Positions 22,444 through 33,900 of a stretch of 59,661 nucleotides of DNA are shown here, piece by piece (position 1 is the stretch's first letter; each line of letters starts with the position of its first letter). Location of the stretch: assembly GCA_021401465.1 (NCBI GenBank), contig JADDMT010000154.1:1-59661 (forward strand), read 5' to 3'. This DNA is from Teratosphaeria epicoccoides. Its lineage: Eukaryota; Ascomycota; Dothideomycetes; Mycosphaerellales; Teratosphaeriaceae. The position numbers were made by a program, and so were the translations under genes. The notes beneath the pieces are model-generated. The model was not told the DNA's origin and made no database searches. It saw only the letters and a list, made by a program, of their open reading frames with translations.

Positions 22444-24960
22444 ATGCCTTCAAAGAAAGACAGACAATAGAGAGTAAACCTAAGAGTAACAGGGTAAAGA
22501 CATAGCAGCTAAGCATCTGTCGAGGCTATTACGACAGCCGACCTACTAATCACGGGAGCGACAGCAGCAGTCAAAACTACCGTAATAGCGAGTCTCGTAG
22601 CTACTAGGGTAATAGTAGTAGTTAAAGTCAGTCTAGGAGCTAGTTAAGTAGCTGTCGAGGCCATAATAGTAGCTAAACTACAAACTCTGACTAAGGATAC
22701 GACTACTCTAGCAGCGAAGATATACGTAGTAGCCCTCCCGTGCATAAAGACAAGTTAATCGAGCCTTTGCTTGTTAAAGTCTAAGAACTCTTGTAGATAG
22801 ACGCTTCACGAGAGCGGAAGGGCATTTCTATGCTATACCCTATAGCTCCTACTTACTAGCCGAGTTATAAGCGTATTGTAATAGACTAGTAGCTCGTAGC
22901 GCATAATATGCTAGGGATGAAAGGTCGAGTTAGCTTGAGGCTAGACGACGTAGATTTAGATACTATAAGTACCTACGTAGGTCCTATGAGGAGGTGCTAA
23001 TGTTAGGGGCGTAGATAAGGCAGAGGTTACGTTAGTGTCATAACAACTACACGAATAGGGTCAGAGAAGCTATACTCGTATAGTCCGGCAAGGTAGACAA
23101 TAAGCAGGGTTTAAAGGACTAGGCTGCAGACATGTTAATAGAAAGCAGATTCGAATATAAGAACGAAGAAGAGGTAAGGAGAGAAGGCTTAGATGTCGTC
23201 GAAAGCGCTAACATGTCACAGGACCGGAGGTTTCTAAGCCCGCTCGTGATCTTTTGTATGAAGAAGGCGTTCTTCTAGTCTAATTAGAAACTAGCATGGA
23301 ATCCTTTAGAGTCACGCGAGGTAAACGCTTTCATGTTAAATAGCGTGTATGCTACTATTACATACCTACTAGCCTAGATCAGAAATAGCCCTTCGGAGTT
23401 CAAGACGAAGGCTAGCAAGACGAGATAGGTTCTAGTTAGCAGTGTCGATATCGATGATATCTTCAAGGAGAAGAAGAAGTATTAGGAAGAGCTCGATGCT
23501 AACAGACAAGAGGTCATTATAGCGACTATCACGGCACGTATATTAGGGGGGGAGGACAAAGGCAAGACAGCACTACTAGTGTAGGCGGCCCTAGCTATCA
23601 AGAAGGATCGCGGCATGACAGGCTTAGAGAGGGAATACGAGGACTTGCGGAGGCGAAAGGCGCTACGCGAGAATAGTACGTAGGAGACATTGTCAAGAGG
23701 GCCTATGCTAACTTCTGCTAGGTCGTACGTAATTGTTAGGTTAGCGTAGTGTCAGCCTAACACGAGGATCAAGCTAGGCCTTAATGTCATTAATAGTAGG
23801 CGTTTACAAGCATGTAGCGGATGTTTAAGCGGATACTAACAGAGGGAGCGAGGGCTATAACGGCGAAAGGGCAAATGTTAGTAACCATGGTAGTAAGGCA
23901 AGCGATTATGACAGTAACGACTAGCCGATGCAGGGACTAGAGGAGCCATTAACGCAGGACACACTACACGACAGTGTCGTGACAACGAGGTTGGTTTCTC
24001 GTCTAACATCATGGCCATGATTGCTAACATGTACTTGTCTAGTACAAAAGCTACTATAGTTAATAAGCCCTAACCTAGACACATGCAAGATGAAAGGTTA
24101 GTAGCCTTGGCGCGTCGTGAGGGCTAGCTATCGCTAACAAGGCAGAAGTAGCAACAGGCCTAAGCTACAGAGTAGGTAGTTAATCGTGACTAGTGTAGAC
24201 AAGCGGTATAGGCAAGGGGACTTATATATTAACTAAACCATGCTAATAACAGATAAACACTAGCGTAGCTCTAGCAAGAGGCAAAACGCAAAGACTTACT
24301 AGAGCGGGCACATAGTAAGTACGATTATTAACTCTACGTAGTAGCGTAGTTAATGATGATGGCTATAGGACATGAAGCTCGACCGCAAAGAACAAAGACT
24401 AAGGCAATAGTAGGAGCTAAGCTTTGCTAGAGGCAGAGGCAAAAAATGCCAGGTAAGTATGCTAGTAGTATACTAGCGTTATGCTACTAACATACTACTA
24501 GCACTTTAATATTAATAGGAGGTACTAGTAGTAGTTTAGTAGCTACAGGGTATATATTAGCTAACAGTCGTGATGTAGCATAGCATGCGCTCTGCTTAAT
24601 TAGTGTGACCTTATAAGCAACTAGTCGAACGTTGTAGAGAAGGTAGAGGATGTGCTTAGCGACACTAAGTTAAGGGATAGTTAGTTGTAGTAGCATATAG
24701 CATTCACGGACTCGACCTTGTCAGAGTAGATTAAGGGCTATAGCGACAAGGTCTTTAATGATACAACCTTTAAGAAGCTACAGGAGGGGCGAAATAGTAG
24801 CGCTTTAGAAGAGTCGTTAGTAGTGAAGGTAAGCTAGTAGAACGGAATAGAGGATAAGGGCAAGTAAAAGAGTCATGTGTAAGAGCCGATACAGGATGTG
24901 TAGATAGTATGTAGTAGCTATGCATTTGTTACTAGCTATACTAATTAAGGTCTTCAGGCG
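22444..24960 (+). pseudogene. Gene 2, left-arm copy (possible DUF6532-type protein)
   Basis: Starts MPSKKDRQ. It lacks about 330 bp of the N-terminal disordered region that the right-arm copy has. A Ser-rich low-complexity part follows, then a helical region (about 22930-23430) with LRRSYEEVLMLGAQIRQRLR and, later, FLSPLVIFCMKKAFF. The pattern resembles the fungal DUF6532 domain (a Lys/Arg-rich helix followed by P-(L/I)-(V/I)-...-FF), but I cannot confirm this. A Glu/Lys-rich C-terminal part ends near 24960. A likely intron begins GTAAGT at 24453, with TACTAAC at 24485-24491. In-frame stops are of RIP type. Confidence 0.5.
24453..24521 (+). other. Candidate spliceosomal intron with hairpin (left arm)
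   Basis: GTAAGT at 24453-24458, an inverted repeat GCTAGTA-GTA-TACTAGC at 24461-24477, then TACTAAC (24485-24491), a perfect fungal branch-point consensus, and candidate 3' AG sites at 24501, 24518 or nearby. The branch-point sequence sits in the loop between CTAGCGTTATG and its near complement. The right-arm copy (26117 down to about 26047) keeps all of these elements. Confidence 0.55.
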
Positions 24961-25158
24961 TAAGGCGCAAGTCAGATATAGCAGCTTGCTTGAATTCAAG
25001 AGGCGTCGTGAAAGCTGCATTTAAGCTATATATGTGTTTAGTGTTAGCAAATCTGCTTGACCTGCGTTATACGTCAGATTTAGTGTCAATATTAAAAGAG
25101 CATAGTGCGACAATAACAAGATTTGTAGTATTAACTAAAATCATGACTTTAATGTCTA

Positions 25159-25407
25159 CATCTCGAAAACCAAGGCCCTGAGTAGACCGAGTAACTTGTG
25201 TTACTCAGCTTACTTACCTACTTGTCTGACTTGGCCTGCTCGTATGTACCCCCGAGAAACTCGGCCCCTCCTAAGCTACTCGTGTCGCAGACACGAGTAG
25301 CTCACAGTGCAAGAGTGCTACTAGTAAGTAACTCACTGCTAGCAGTATACTAGTAGCAAGTAGCTCGGGCACGCAAGCCGAGCTACTCGAATCAAAACAA
25401 TTTGCAT
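25159..25407 (-). repeat. Spacer unit R between the inverted-repeat arms
   Basis: About 250 bp whose reverse complement is repeated at 38877-39074 continuing at 47244-47324. It contains paired short palindromes: CTACTCGTGTC-GCAGACACGAGTAG (about 25277-25301) and AGCTCGG/CCGAGCT (about 25365-25385). It has no coding frame. It could be a small non-autonomous element or the shared end sequence of a larger DNA transposon. Confidence 0.8.
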
Positions 25408-25639
25408 GTAATAGATGTTAAAGTCATAATTTTGGTTAATACTATACATCTCGTTGTTGTCGTACTGTGCTCTTTTACTACTTACACTAGACCTGACATA
25501 CAACGCGAATTAAGCAGATTTGCTAACACTGAACACATATACAGCTTAAACGTAGCTCTTACGACGCCTCTTGAATTCAAGCAAGCTACGATATCTGACT
25601 TGCGCCTTACGCCCGAAGACCTTAATCGGTATAGCTAGT

Positions 25640-28448
25640 AACAAATGCATAGCTACTACACACTATCTACACATCCTGTATCGGCCCTTACACATGAATC
25701 TTCTACTCGCCCTCATCCTCTATTCTGTTCTACTAGCTTACCTTCACTACTACCAACTTTCCTAAAGCGCTACTATTTCGCCCCTCCTGTAGCTTCTTGA
25801 AGGTCGCATCATTAAAGACCTTGTCGCTATAGCCCTTAATCTGCTCTAACAAGGTCGAGTCTGTGAATGTAGTATGCTACTACAACTGACTATCCCTTAA
25901 CTCAGAGTCGTCGAGCGCATCCTCTACCTTCTCTACAACGTTCGACTAGTTGCTTATAAGATCACACTAATCGAGTAGAGCGCATGCTATGCTGCATCAT
26001 AATCGTCAGCTAATGTATACTACGTGGCTACTAAACTACTGCTAGCACCTCCCATTAATATTGAAGTACTAGCGGTATGTTAGTAGCATAACGCTAGTAT
26101 ACTACTAGCACACTTACCTAGCATTTTTTGCCTCTGCCTCTAGCAAAGCTTGGCTCCTACTGTCGCCTTAGTCTTTGTCCTTCGCGGTTAAGCTTCGTGT
26201 CCTATAGCTATCGTCATTAACTGCGCCGATGCGTAGAGTCAATAATCGCATATACTATGTGTTAGTAAGTCTTTGCGTTTCGCCTCTCGCTAGAGCCGCG
26301 CTAGCGTTTATCTGTTATTAGCACGGTTTAGTCGATACATGAGTCCCCTCGCCTATACCGCTTGTCTACACTAGTCACGATTAACCGCCTACTCTGTAGT
26401 TTAGGCCTCTCGCTACTTCCGCCTCGTTAGTAATAGCTGGCCCTCACGACGCGCCAAGGCTACTAACCTTTCATCTTGCGTGTGTCTAGGTCAGGGCTTA
26501 TCGACTACAGTAGCTTTCACACTAGACAAGTACATATTAGCAATCATGGCCGTGATGTTAGACGAGAAACTAACCTCGTTGTCACAACACCGTTATGCAG
26601 GGTGTCTCGCGACAATGGCTCCTCTAGTCCCTGCTTCGGCTAGTTGTCACCGTCATAATCGCTTGCCTTACTACCATGGTTACTAACATTTGCCCTTCTG
26701 CCGTTATGGCCCTCGCTCCCTCTGTTAGTGTCCGCTTGAATATCCGCTACATGCTTGCGAACGCCTACTATTAATGACATTAAGGCCTGGCTTGATCGTC
26801 GTGTCAGGCTAACACTACGCTAACCTAACAATTACGTATGACCTAGCAGAAGTTAGCATAGGCCCTCTCGACAATGTCTCCTACGTACTATTCTCGCGTA
26901 GCGCCTTTCGCCTCCGCAAGTCCTCGTATTCCCTCTCTAAGCCTGTCATGCTGCGATCCTTCTTGATAGCTAGCGCCGCCTACACTAGTAGTGCTGTCTT
27001 GCCTTCGTCCTCCCCCCCTAATATACGTGCCGTGATAGTCGCCATGATGACCTCCTGTCTGTCGGCATCGAGCTCTTCCTAATACTTCTTCTTCCCCTCG
27101 AAGATATCATCGATATCGACACCGCTAACTAGAACCCATCTCGTCTTGCTAGCCTTTATCTTGAACTCCGAAGGGCCATTTCTGATCTAGGCTAGTAGGT
27201 ATGTAATAGTAGCACACACGCTATTTAACATGAAAGCGTTTACCTCGCGTGACTCTAAAGGATTCCATGCTAGTTTCCAATTAAACTAGAAGAACGCCTT
27301 CTTCATACAAAAGATTACGAGCGGGCTTAGAAACCTCCGGTCCTGTGACATGTTAGCGCTTTCGACGACATCTAAGCCTTCTCTCCTTACCTCTTCTTCG
27401 TTCTCGCATTCGAATCTGCTTTCTATTAACATGTCCGCGGCCTAGTCCTTTAAACCCTGCTTATCGTCCACCTTGCCAGACCATGCGAGTATAGCTTCTC
27501 TGACCCTATTCGTGCAGTTGTTACGACACTAACGCAACCTCTGCCTTATCTACGCCCCTAACATTAGCACCTCCTTATAGGACCTACGCAGGTACTTATA
27601 GTATCTAAATCTACGTCGTCTAGCCTCGAGCTAACTCGACCTTTCATCCCTAGCATATCACGCGCCACGAGCTACTAGTTAATTGCAATATGCTTACAAC
27701 TCGGCTAGTAAGTAGGAGCTATAGGGTATAGCACAGAAATGCCCTTCCGCCCTCGTGAAGCGTGCATCTACGAGAGTTCTCGGACTTTAACGAGCAAAGG
27801 CTCGATTAACTTGTCTTTATGCATAGGAGGGCTACTACGTATATCTTCGCTGCTAGAGTAGTCGTATCCTTGGTCGGAGTTTGTAGTCTAGCTGCTGTTA
27901 TGGCCTCGACGGCTACTCGACTAGCTCCCGGACTGACTTTGACTACTACTATCGCCCTAGCGGCTACGAGACTCGCTATTACGGTAGTTTTGACTGTTGC
28001 CGTCACTCCTGTGATTAGTAGGTCGGCTATTGTAATAGCCTCGACAGATGCTTAGCTACTATGTCTTTACCCTGTCATTCTTAGGTTTGCTACTATCTCG
28101 TCGCATGTCGCGAGACAATGACCGAAGCCTCTTGTTCGGCTGATTCTGCCTTAGCGGTAAGGATGACCGCTTATGCGTCTAGTCTCTTCGTGACTAGTAC
28201 GTCGTCGTCTGTATGCATGTTAGCATAGCCGCTATATGCGGGTAGCTTCTTACATTAGTCGCCTTTGTATAGGCTTTAGGCACTGTAAAATCCTCATGTT
28301 CCTAGTTAGCTATCTCCTCGTTACTGTCGTCTACACTATCGCCATCGTTGCTTAGCAGGTCTTCTAAATCATTCGCCGGATTGTAATTCGAACCGCTGCC
28401 AGATAACGCGGAACGTGACCTCTATTGTCTGTCTTTCTTTGAAGGCAT
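25640..28448 (-). pseudogene. Gene 2, right-arm copy (possible DUF6532-type protein)
   Basis: The start codon is at 28448 (MPSKKDRQ). The frame stays open in one register for ~230 codons except for RIP-type stops: an acidic stretch (LEDLLSNDGDSVDDS), then Arg/Ser-rich low complexity (SESRSR, SSSQSQSGS). A structured region follows (about 27610-27120) with KDKLIEPLLVKVREL, LRRSYEEVLMLGAQIRQR and FLSPLVIFCMKKAFF segments. It then continues with Lys/Glu-rich helices to about 26890 and, after an intron near 26117, a C-terminal part with LLEQIKGYSDKVFNDATFKKL (about 25800-25860). The similarity to DUF6532 is by pattern only. A nuclear or DNA-associated role is possible but unproven. Confidence 0.5.
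26047..26117 (-). other. Candidate intron with hairpin (right arm)
   Basis: Mirror of the left-arm intron: GTAAGT at 26117-26112, palindrome at 26109-26093, TACTAAC at 26085-26079. Conservation of splice signals in both arms supports a real intron rather than chance. Confidence 0.55.
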
Positions 28449-29019
28449 GATTAAAGAAGGACGCGACTTAAAGGATCGGCAGAGAACAGAGCGCGGTATA
28501 TCCTTCTCGGTCATGTAGGTCTAGTAGCAGGTTAGTAAAGGATAATATCTATAGCATGTAAATATGCACATACTACGAGTTACTGTCTAATGTAGCTACG
28601 TGGCGTCTATTAATGCAGAAGAAGGAGAGGACGCAATGTTTACAGTATCTTGCGACGCGCGAGCATCATCTAAATTCGGCTACCCCTGAAATTGCGCTTC
28701 CCTATTAGCCGGCGGTACTTTTAGCTTGCTAGCGGTATGCTATTAAAATACCGCTAGTAGAACTAGCCTCGGTTAGCATTGATTCTTTAATGATAGCTAG
28801 TATAGGTACCACGAAACATCCGCGCTATATAGCACGTCTGCCTGTATGACACAGCCTAACGGATGTGGTTGCTCTGCGGTAGATCCTGCGTATATAGTAG
28901 TAAGATTCGTTCTGCATGCGAGAGAATATCCTGTACGTATTGTTCTAAAGGCCTTCGAGCCGCGTTTAAACTATAATAGCCATACTACCTTCGTGTTAAC
29001 CCTAGGTGATTGCCGACTT
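28449..29019. other. Intergenic part of right arm
   Basis: About 570 bp between ORF1 and gene 2. It holds a hairpin CTAGCGGTAT-loop-ATACCGCTAG (28729-28757) and otherwise no feature I can support. The left-arm counterpart (21236-22443) has the same hairpin at 22149-22177 plus the extra 675 bp. Confidence 0.6.
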
Positions 29020-29391
29020 CTAGACTGTCCGCCGCCGATAGTTTGACGATATCTTGTATAGTAGATGCCGAAAACTAACCTCCCCTGCTCGTGTCTGTAA
29101 CGCCTCTACTGTCGCCAGGAATTTAAGTTGTAATTCCCTGCTACTACTAAAGAAGGCGCTTGTTTCCTGGAACATGCGCTCCTTCGCTACTATCGACCGC
29201 GCAATTCGGCCAAGTAGGCTAAGCTGCTCCATCCGTTCTTCTAACGCAGCGTACAGGCGTAGGTAATCGTCGTGTCGAAGTATAAGGCCCGCTTCGATCG
29301 TGCCTATGCTCTACTGTCGCGGCGCCTTAGGTTTGTGAATTATGCCGCGCTAGGTCTTAGAGGTTCTTGTCGAGGAAACACGCACACTCAT
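29020..29391 (-). pseudogene. ORF1, right-arm copy (unrecognised)
   Basis: Starts MSVRVSSTRTSKT at 29391 and stays in one frame, with two TAG codons, to a stop at 29020 (about 124 codons). From 29232 it is open: MEQLSLLGRIARSIVAKERM, then an SSSRELQLKFLATVEALQ helix. The composition is Arg/Leu/Ala rich and mostly helical; no domain is recognised. The final ~20 codons (after TRAGEV) may be intronic, since GTTAGT follows. Homologous sequence in the left arm is broken by B1. Confidence 0.5.
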
Positions 29392-29758
29392 TGTTCGGGC
29401 TATGCCTGTATCGTGTCTGTTTGAATTACAGATGTCAGGATTACTTGAAACACGCGTTGTTTATACTTGTTAGTCTCTTGGCTAACTTCAGATGAAAGAT
29501 GCGGCGGACCCTTCCGCGCTTTTCGCACTTTATCGCTATAGCCGTAGCTGTCGTATATGCGACGCCGCATTGTCTATCTTCTAGTCCGCTACGACACTAT
29601 CTGTAGCAGGCATGATCTAGACGCTAGGGTCCTAATAATTGTGGCACTTAAGACACGCATATAGGAACAGGATACTCGAGCCTATGCCTAGAAGGCAACC
29701 GTTTCCTTGCCTAATATGTACTGACTTTGACTAGTATCTCTAGTAGGTAGTAGAGAAC
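29392..29758. other. No clear feature
   Basis: The sequence between the right arm and the helicase remnant. Part of it may belong to the helicase gene upstream of the recognisable segment, but I cannot assign a frame. Confidence 0.4.
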
Positions 29759-30087
29759 AGTCACATCCTAGACAGATTTAATAAGATAGATAGGTTCATC
29801 GGGCTAGATTACAGGTCGAAAGATAAGGCCATGATTATAGGGGACTTCGTGACTACTAATCCCATTGTTAAAGGCTACTAAGACGACCCTTGGTTGCTTA
29901 TATCGACCGTGAACAAAATTGAGAGTAGCGTAACTCTTGTACCTGCCGACGCTATCACGATACTAGATGACAACTTAAAACAGCAGTCGACTAGGCAAGC
30001 CTGTAGCAGGGTTAGTCGCACTAGATTAATACAGTTAGCGCGATTAACAGAGGCAATGAGATTTTACTAGGTTGCGCCATAGAGCTA
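29759..30087 (+). pseudogene. SNF2-family helicase C-terminal remnant
   Basis: In one frame: ILDRFNKIDRFIGLDYRSKD, then AMIIGDF, LLISTVNKIESSVTL, ADAITILDDN and QQSTRQACSRVSRTR. The order and spacing match the SNF2 helicase C-terminal lobe: a 'lDG' region, 'I..F', 'LIST...G..LT.A...I..D' and 'R..QA..R..R..Q' (motifs V and VI). The N-terminal ATPase lobe with the Walker motifs is not seen, so the gene is truncated. One TAA stands in place of a Gln codon. It lies in the same direction as the transposase at 30924, which it may precede within one composite element, or it may be an unrelated remnant. Confidence 0.6.
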
Positions 30088-30923
30088 ATTCGGAGAGTAG
30101 ACCATGAACTGTTAGCAGACTAGGGACGACTTCATTAATACCATGCGCGGTAATCAGGGCGAGTAGAGAGGCATAGGATCGTACGGGCTGCGCAGGCTAG
30201 CGTAAGATGACAGATTAACTAGGGTTTGACTGCAATCTTGTGATAGAGTAATGCTAGTAGTCATGCGCGAGCAGTATCGTTTCAGATAGCGACTACACAA
30301 GCACCTCATCTGATAGAGTATATGCATAACACCGATCATCTCGTCCGTTCGAATGTACTCGACAACTACTAAATGCTAGTAGTATACTAGCGGTACGTCT
30401 ACTACTACTACGTCAAGGTCCGACCTATAGATCGCTACTACACGTTTTAAACCCTTATAATCGACAGACAACGACTGCTAGTAGTATACTAGCGGCACTC
30501 CTACTACGTCTACGCTACACATCTAAGCCGCTAGTAATAGAGGGTATAACTCTATGCATATGAATACTATACACTTTAGATTTATATATGAAACTACTCA
30601 AAATTCGGGATTCCCGGCCAAAATAGCGCTCGTACTGCCTGCGATCGACAGAATGAGTTGGCTAATATAACTGCTACTAGTATACTCCCGGCACATCCAT
30701 TTTCGTCTACTCTAGGCCCTCCTTTACTACTACACTCTAATAACACTCGATTCTTCTATTAACCTAAACACTAACCCTAACCACGCATAGCCGGCTGACA
30801 GGATGAACCGTCCGAGCAGCAATCAGCTACCCGCGCGGCATACGCACCTTTCTAGGGGTCAGGTGTTTATAGTGATTGACGCGTCTATAAGCGCCGTAGC
30901 CTTTGTAACACACTACGTCGACG
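30088..30923. other. Non-coding stretch with repeated palindromes
   Basis: Contains GCTAGTAGTATACTAGC at 30375-30391 and 30477-30493 and a variant (GCTACTAGTATACTCCCGGC) near 30672. The paired copies each precede CGG(T/C)AC and TAC-TAC-rich sequence. No credible frame. Position directly upstream of the transposase suggests subterminal or promoter sequence of the DNA element. Confidence 0.5.
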
Positions 30924-33900
30924 ATGGCTTCACAGCGCATACTATACTACACAGGCTGCAGCAAGGCATTAAAAGGTCATAGTAGTCATGCCTGGCATGT
31001 TCCTACCTGCATGGCGGCGAAGTTTCAGCACTTCATTAATCAGAGCACTATGGATCTTAGACCTGACGAGAAATACGCGTCAGATTTGAACATCTCCTTA
31101 GACTCGAACGATAGAGTCAAAACTTAATCAGTAGACGATGTCCTCGCCTACGAGGAGGGGGCATTAGTCGACGATGCTACAGGAGTAGATAGGCAGTATG
31201 TTGCAAACGAGGAACTAGTCACAGTCGTCGAGCCTGTGTTTAATGAGGCTCACATGTAAGAGAAAGAGATAGCAGCGACGGCTAGGGCAATCGACAATGA
31301 CAGCAGTAACATTGACGCGCTTAGTCTCTACGACGACCTAGCAGCATTCACAAGAGACGCCACATCTCTAGATAGACGGTATGGAGACACGAATAGCAGC
31401 TAAACGGGTAGGCTACACAGCGTCACGAGCGAGTACAGCTTGGCTTCAATCTATATGCGCGCTAGTAGGCTGTCGTCTGCTAGGTACGAGCAACCGTATA
31501 AGCGGACACCTTTCGGCGTAGGTAGTCTCATAGCGGGCAGGCTAATCAAAGTGTACGTTGAGCCATAATCCTACTAAGTTAGTAATAACCTTAACTAGGT
31601 CTAACGAACAGACAGATGAGGAACTTAACGAATAGGGCCGTGCCTTCTTCTAAAGTGATACAGATATAGCATTCGTATACTAGCTCTTACACGAAGGCAT
31701 TTCGAGCAACGCCATCGATCGGTTATTCAAGAATCCCCGGCTGCAGAAGATCCACGAACTGCTTAGCTTTTAGTTAGGCGTGGAGCTTAAGGACAAGATC
31801 CGAGAAGTAAGTGCCCGCTAACTACTATTCATTGCAAATTAGAGCATTACGAACATCGAATTAGAATCTCTACAGTCGACCTCTAGTGTCAAGACGGTGC
31901 CTCTAAGGCACTAGAAAGTCGAAGACGTTGTGCGCTTTCTTATAGGGCACAAGGGTTTCAGGAATGATCTCGTGTACGCGCCTTATTGCCTCGAGACTCT
32001 AGATGACCCGCCTAGGCAGATCTATTAGGACATGGCCTCTGCAGACTAGTAGTAGGACAAACAGAAAGAGCTTGGAATAGACGGAGCGACAATTATGCCA
32101 CTAATTCTTGCTAGTGACAAGACACAGGTTACTAATCATCAAGGTGACCTGATCGCATGGCTAGTGTACTTGACGATTAGCAACCTGCCTGGATCGGTTC
32201 GTAACTCTAACTATCGACTAGGCAGCGTGCTCCTAGCGATGCTACTAGTAGTCAAAGGCAGGAAAGGAAGCATCAGGGACGAGCTATACCATCGCTGCAT
32301 AAAGACAATGTTCGACCCTATTGCTAAGCTCGCCGCAGGCGAGGGCCTCGACGTCTTGTATGCGGATAGCGAGACATAGCGATGTTTCCTAAATATCGCA
32401 GTATACGCGAGCGACTACTAAGAACAGGTAATAATCACAGGCGTGAAGAACAACCGCTACTACATAATATGTACAATCGATCTAGAAAAACGCGAAGACC
32501 TCGAAGCGGTTACGCTATAGCGGATACATAAGGACACGTAAATACAAATCATGCTCTAGCGAGCGGCGAAGAAGGACTAGGGCAGCTACGTGCACGACCT
32601 ACCGAACTTCGCATTTAGGCACCCTGGCCTAAATATCTACAAGACGCTAATAGTAGACGTGCTCTACTAACTCTTCAAGGGCGTATTAATGTACGTCATG
32701 GATTAGACGCGAGATTTGCTCAAGAGTCGACTGCCTCTGTCTTCGAAGCAAGCTAGAGTAGCACTCCTACAAGCCGAGGGCTAGCATAAAGCAGCAAGAA
32801 AGAGTAACAAAGGCAAGACTGTCGTAGATCATTAACTAGATGTTATTATCGACCGTCGCTTCGCGGCGGTACCTGCATTCAGGAACCTCTAGGTGTTTGG
32901 CTAGATGTCCGTAGTAAGCTAATAGACAGGCTAGGAGTAGAAGAGTATGCTGCGACAGTTGCTCCTAGTCTTCGTGCCACTGTTAGAAGAGGCTAAGGCA
33001 CATAGCGCCATCCGGTTCTTGCGGGCGATAGTAGACTTCTCTTAGTTAGCGCAATATCCTTCACATGATAGCGAAACGCTCCGGTTCATAGTCCTTGCCC
33101 TATTCCGATGCAACTAGTATAAAGAAGAGTTTAGGGAGTACCGCATAAGCAAAGGAGAGCTAAGAAAGAAGAAAGCGCAGACAGAGCGAGCGGAGGAGCC
33201 TAAGATAGTAGCTAATGTGTGTAAACTGTAAGGGCACTTCAATTTTCCTAAGTTTCATGCCCTTACACACTACATAGACATAATACGGCTCTTCGGCAAC
33301 GCGCTAGACCTCGACACTAGCTACTTCGAACACAAGCATGTCGAATACGTCAAGAAGCTATTTAAATTGACTAACAAGAAGAACAGATAGGAGGACCAAA
33401 TTATGGAGCACTTCTAGCGAAAGATTACTATGCTTACATTCTTTAATACTAGCCTAACGTTCTAGCAGCAGACTAAGGCCGAACGTCAAGAGGCTCGGGA
33501 GCGCGAAGTGCCTTAACTAACAGAGCAGAAGGATGTCGAAGCCTTCCTTAGCTAGCGAAGGCTAAGATCTAGCTAATCGTTACTAGGTAGAGACATATAG
33601 AGGACAGTTAGTAATGTAGTAGCACACATAGGGCTAGAGGTAGGGCCTTACTTCTGTCATGCTACTACAGTGTTTGTCAGAGAGTACTAGGCGTTATCTA
33701 ATATAACATCGACGTCGAATATAATGCGTCTTGATCCTAACAGGATTAAGGGAAGACTAGATTAGGTCGACGATTTAGATGTATCTTTCTATGCTAGTAT
33801 ACAGTGCTAGAAGATGCATTATAAGGATCCCGACGATCTATCTGCAACTAAGCTAGACGTCGTTAGATGTACCCCGAACTAGCAAGGAATCCAGGACAAT

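Larger units (their letters stand above)
21062..25158 (+). repeat. Large inverted repeat, left arm
   Basis: Reads as the reverse complement of 25408 to about 29190. Shared landmarks: the start codon and first codons of gene 2 (22444 versus 28448), a hairpin (22149-22177 versus 28729-28757), an intron (24453 versus 26117) and the arm tips (ATGACTTTAATGTCTA). Differences are mostly C/T and G/A. The left arm has about 675 bp absent from the right (about 21385-22060) and lacks about 330 bp present there. Its outer end is cut off by B1, so the true arm may be longer. Confidence 0.9.
25408..29190 (-). repeat. Large inverted repeat, right arm
   Basis: Mirror copy of 21062-25158. Fewer stop codons than the left arm in gene 2, and it retains a ~330-bp block (28093-28420) missing from the left arm. 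The match can be followed to about 29190, where the left arm is interrupted by B1, so the right limit cannot be fixed from this window. Confidence 0.9.

Noticed and set aside
27819..28055. 78-codon Ala/Val-rich frame in the right arm
   Set aside because: Low-complexity shadow of the Ser-rich part of gene 2 on the other strand.
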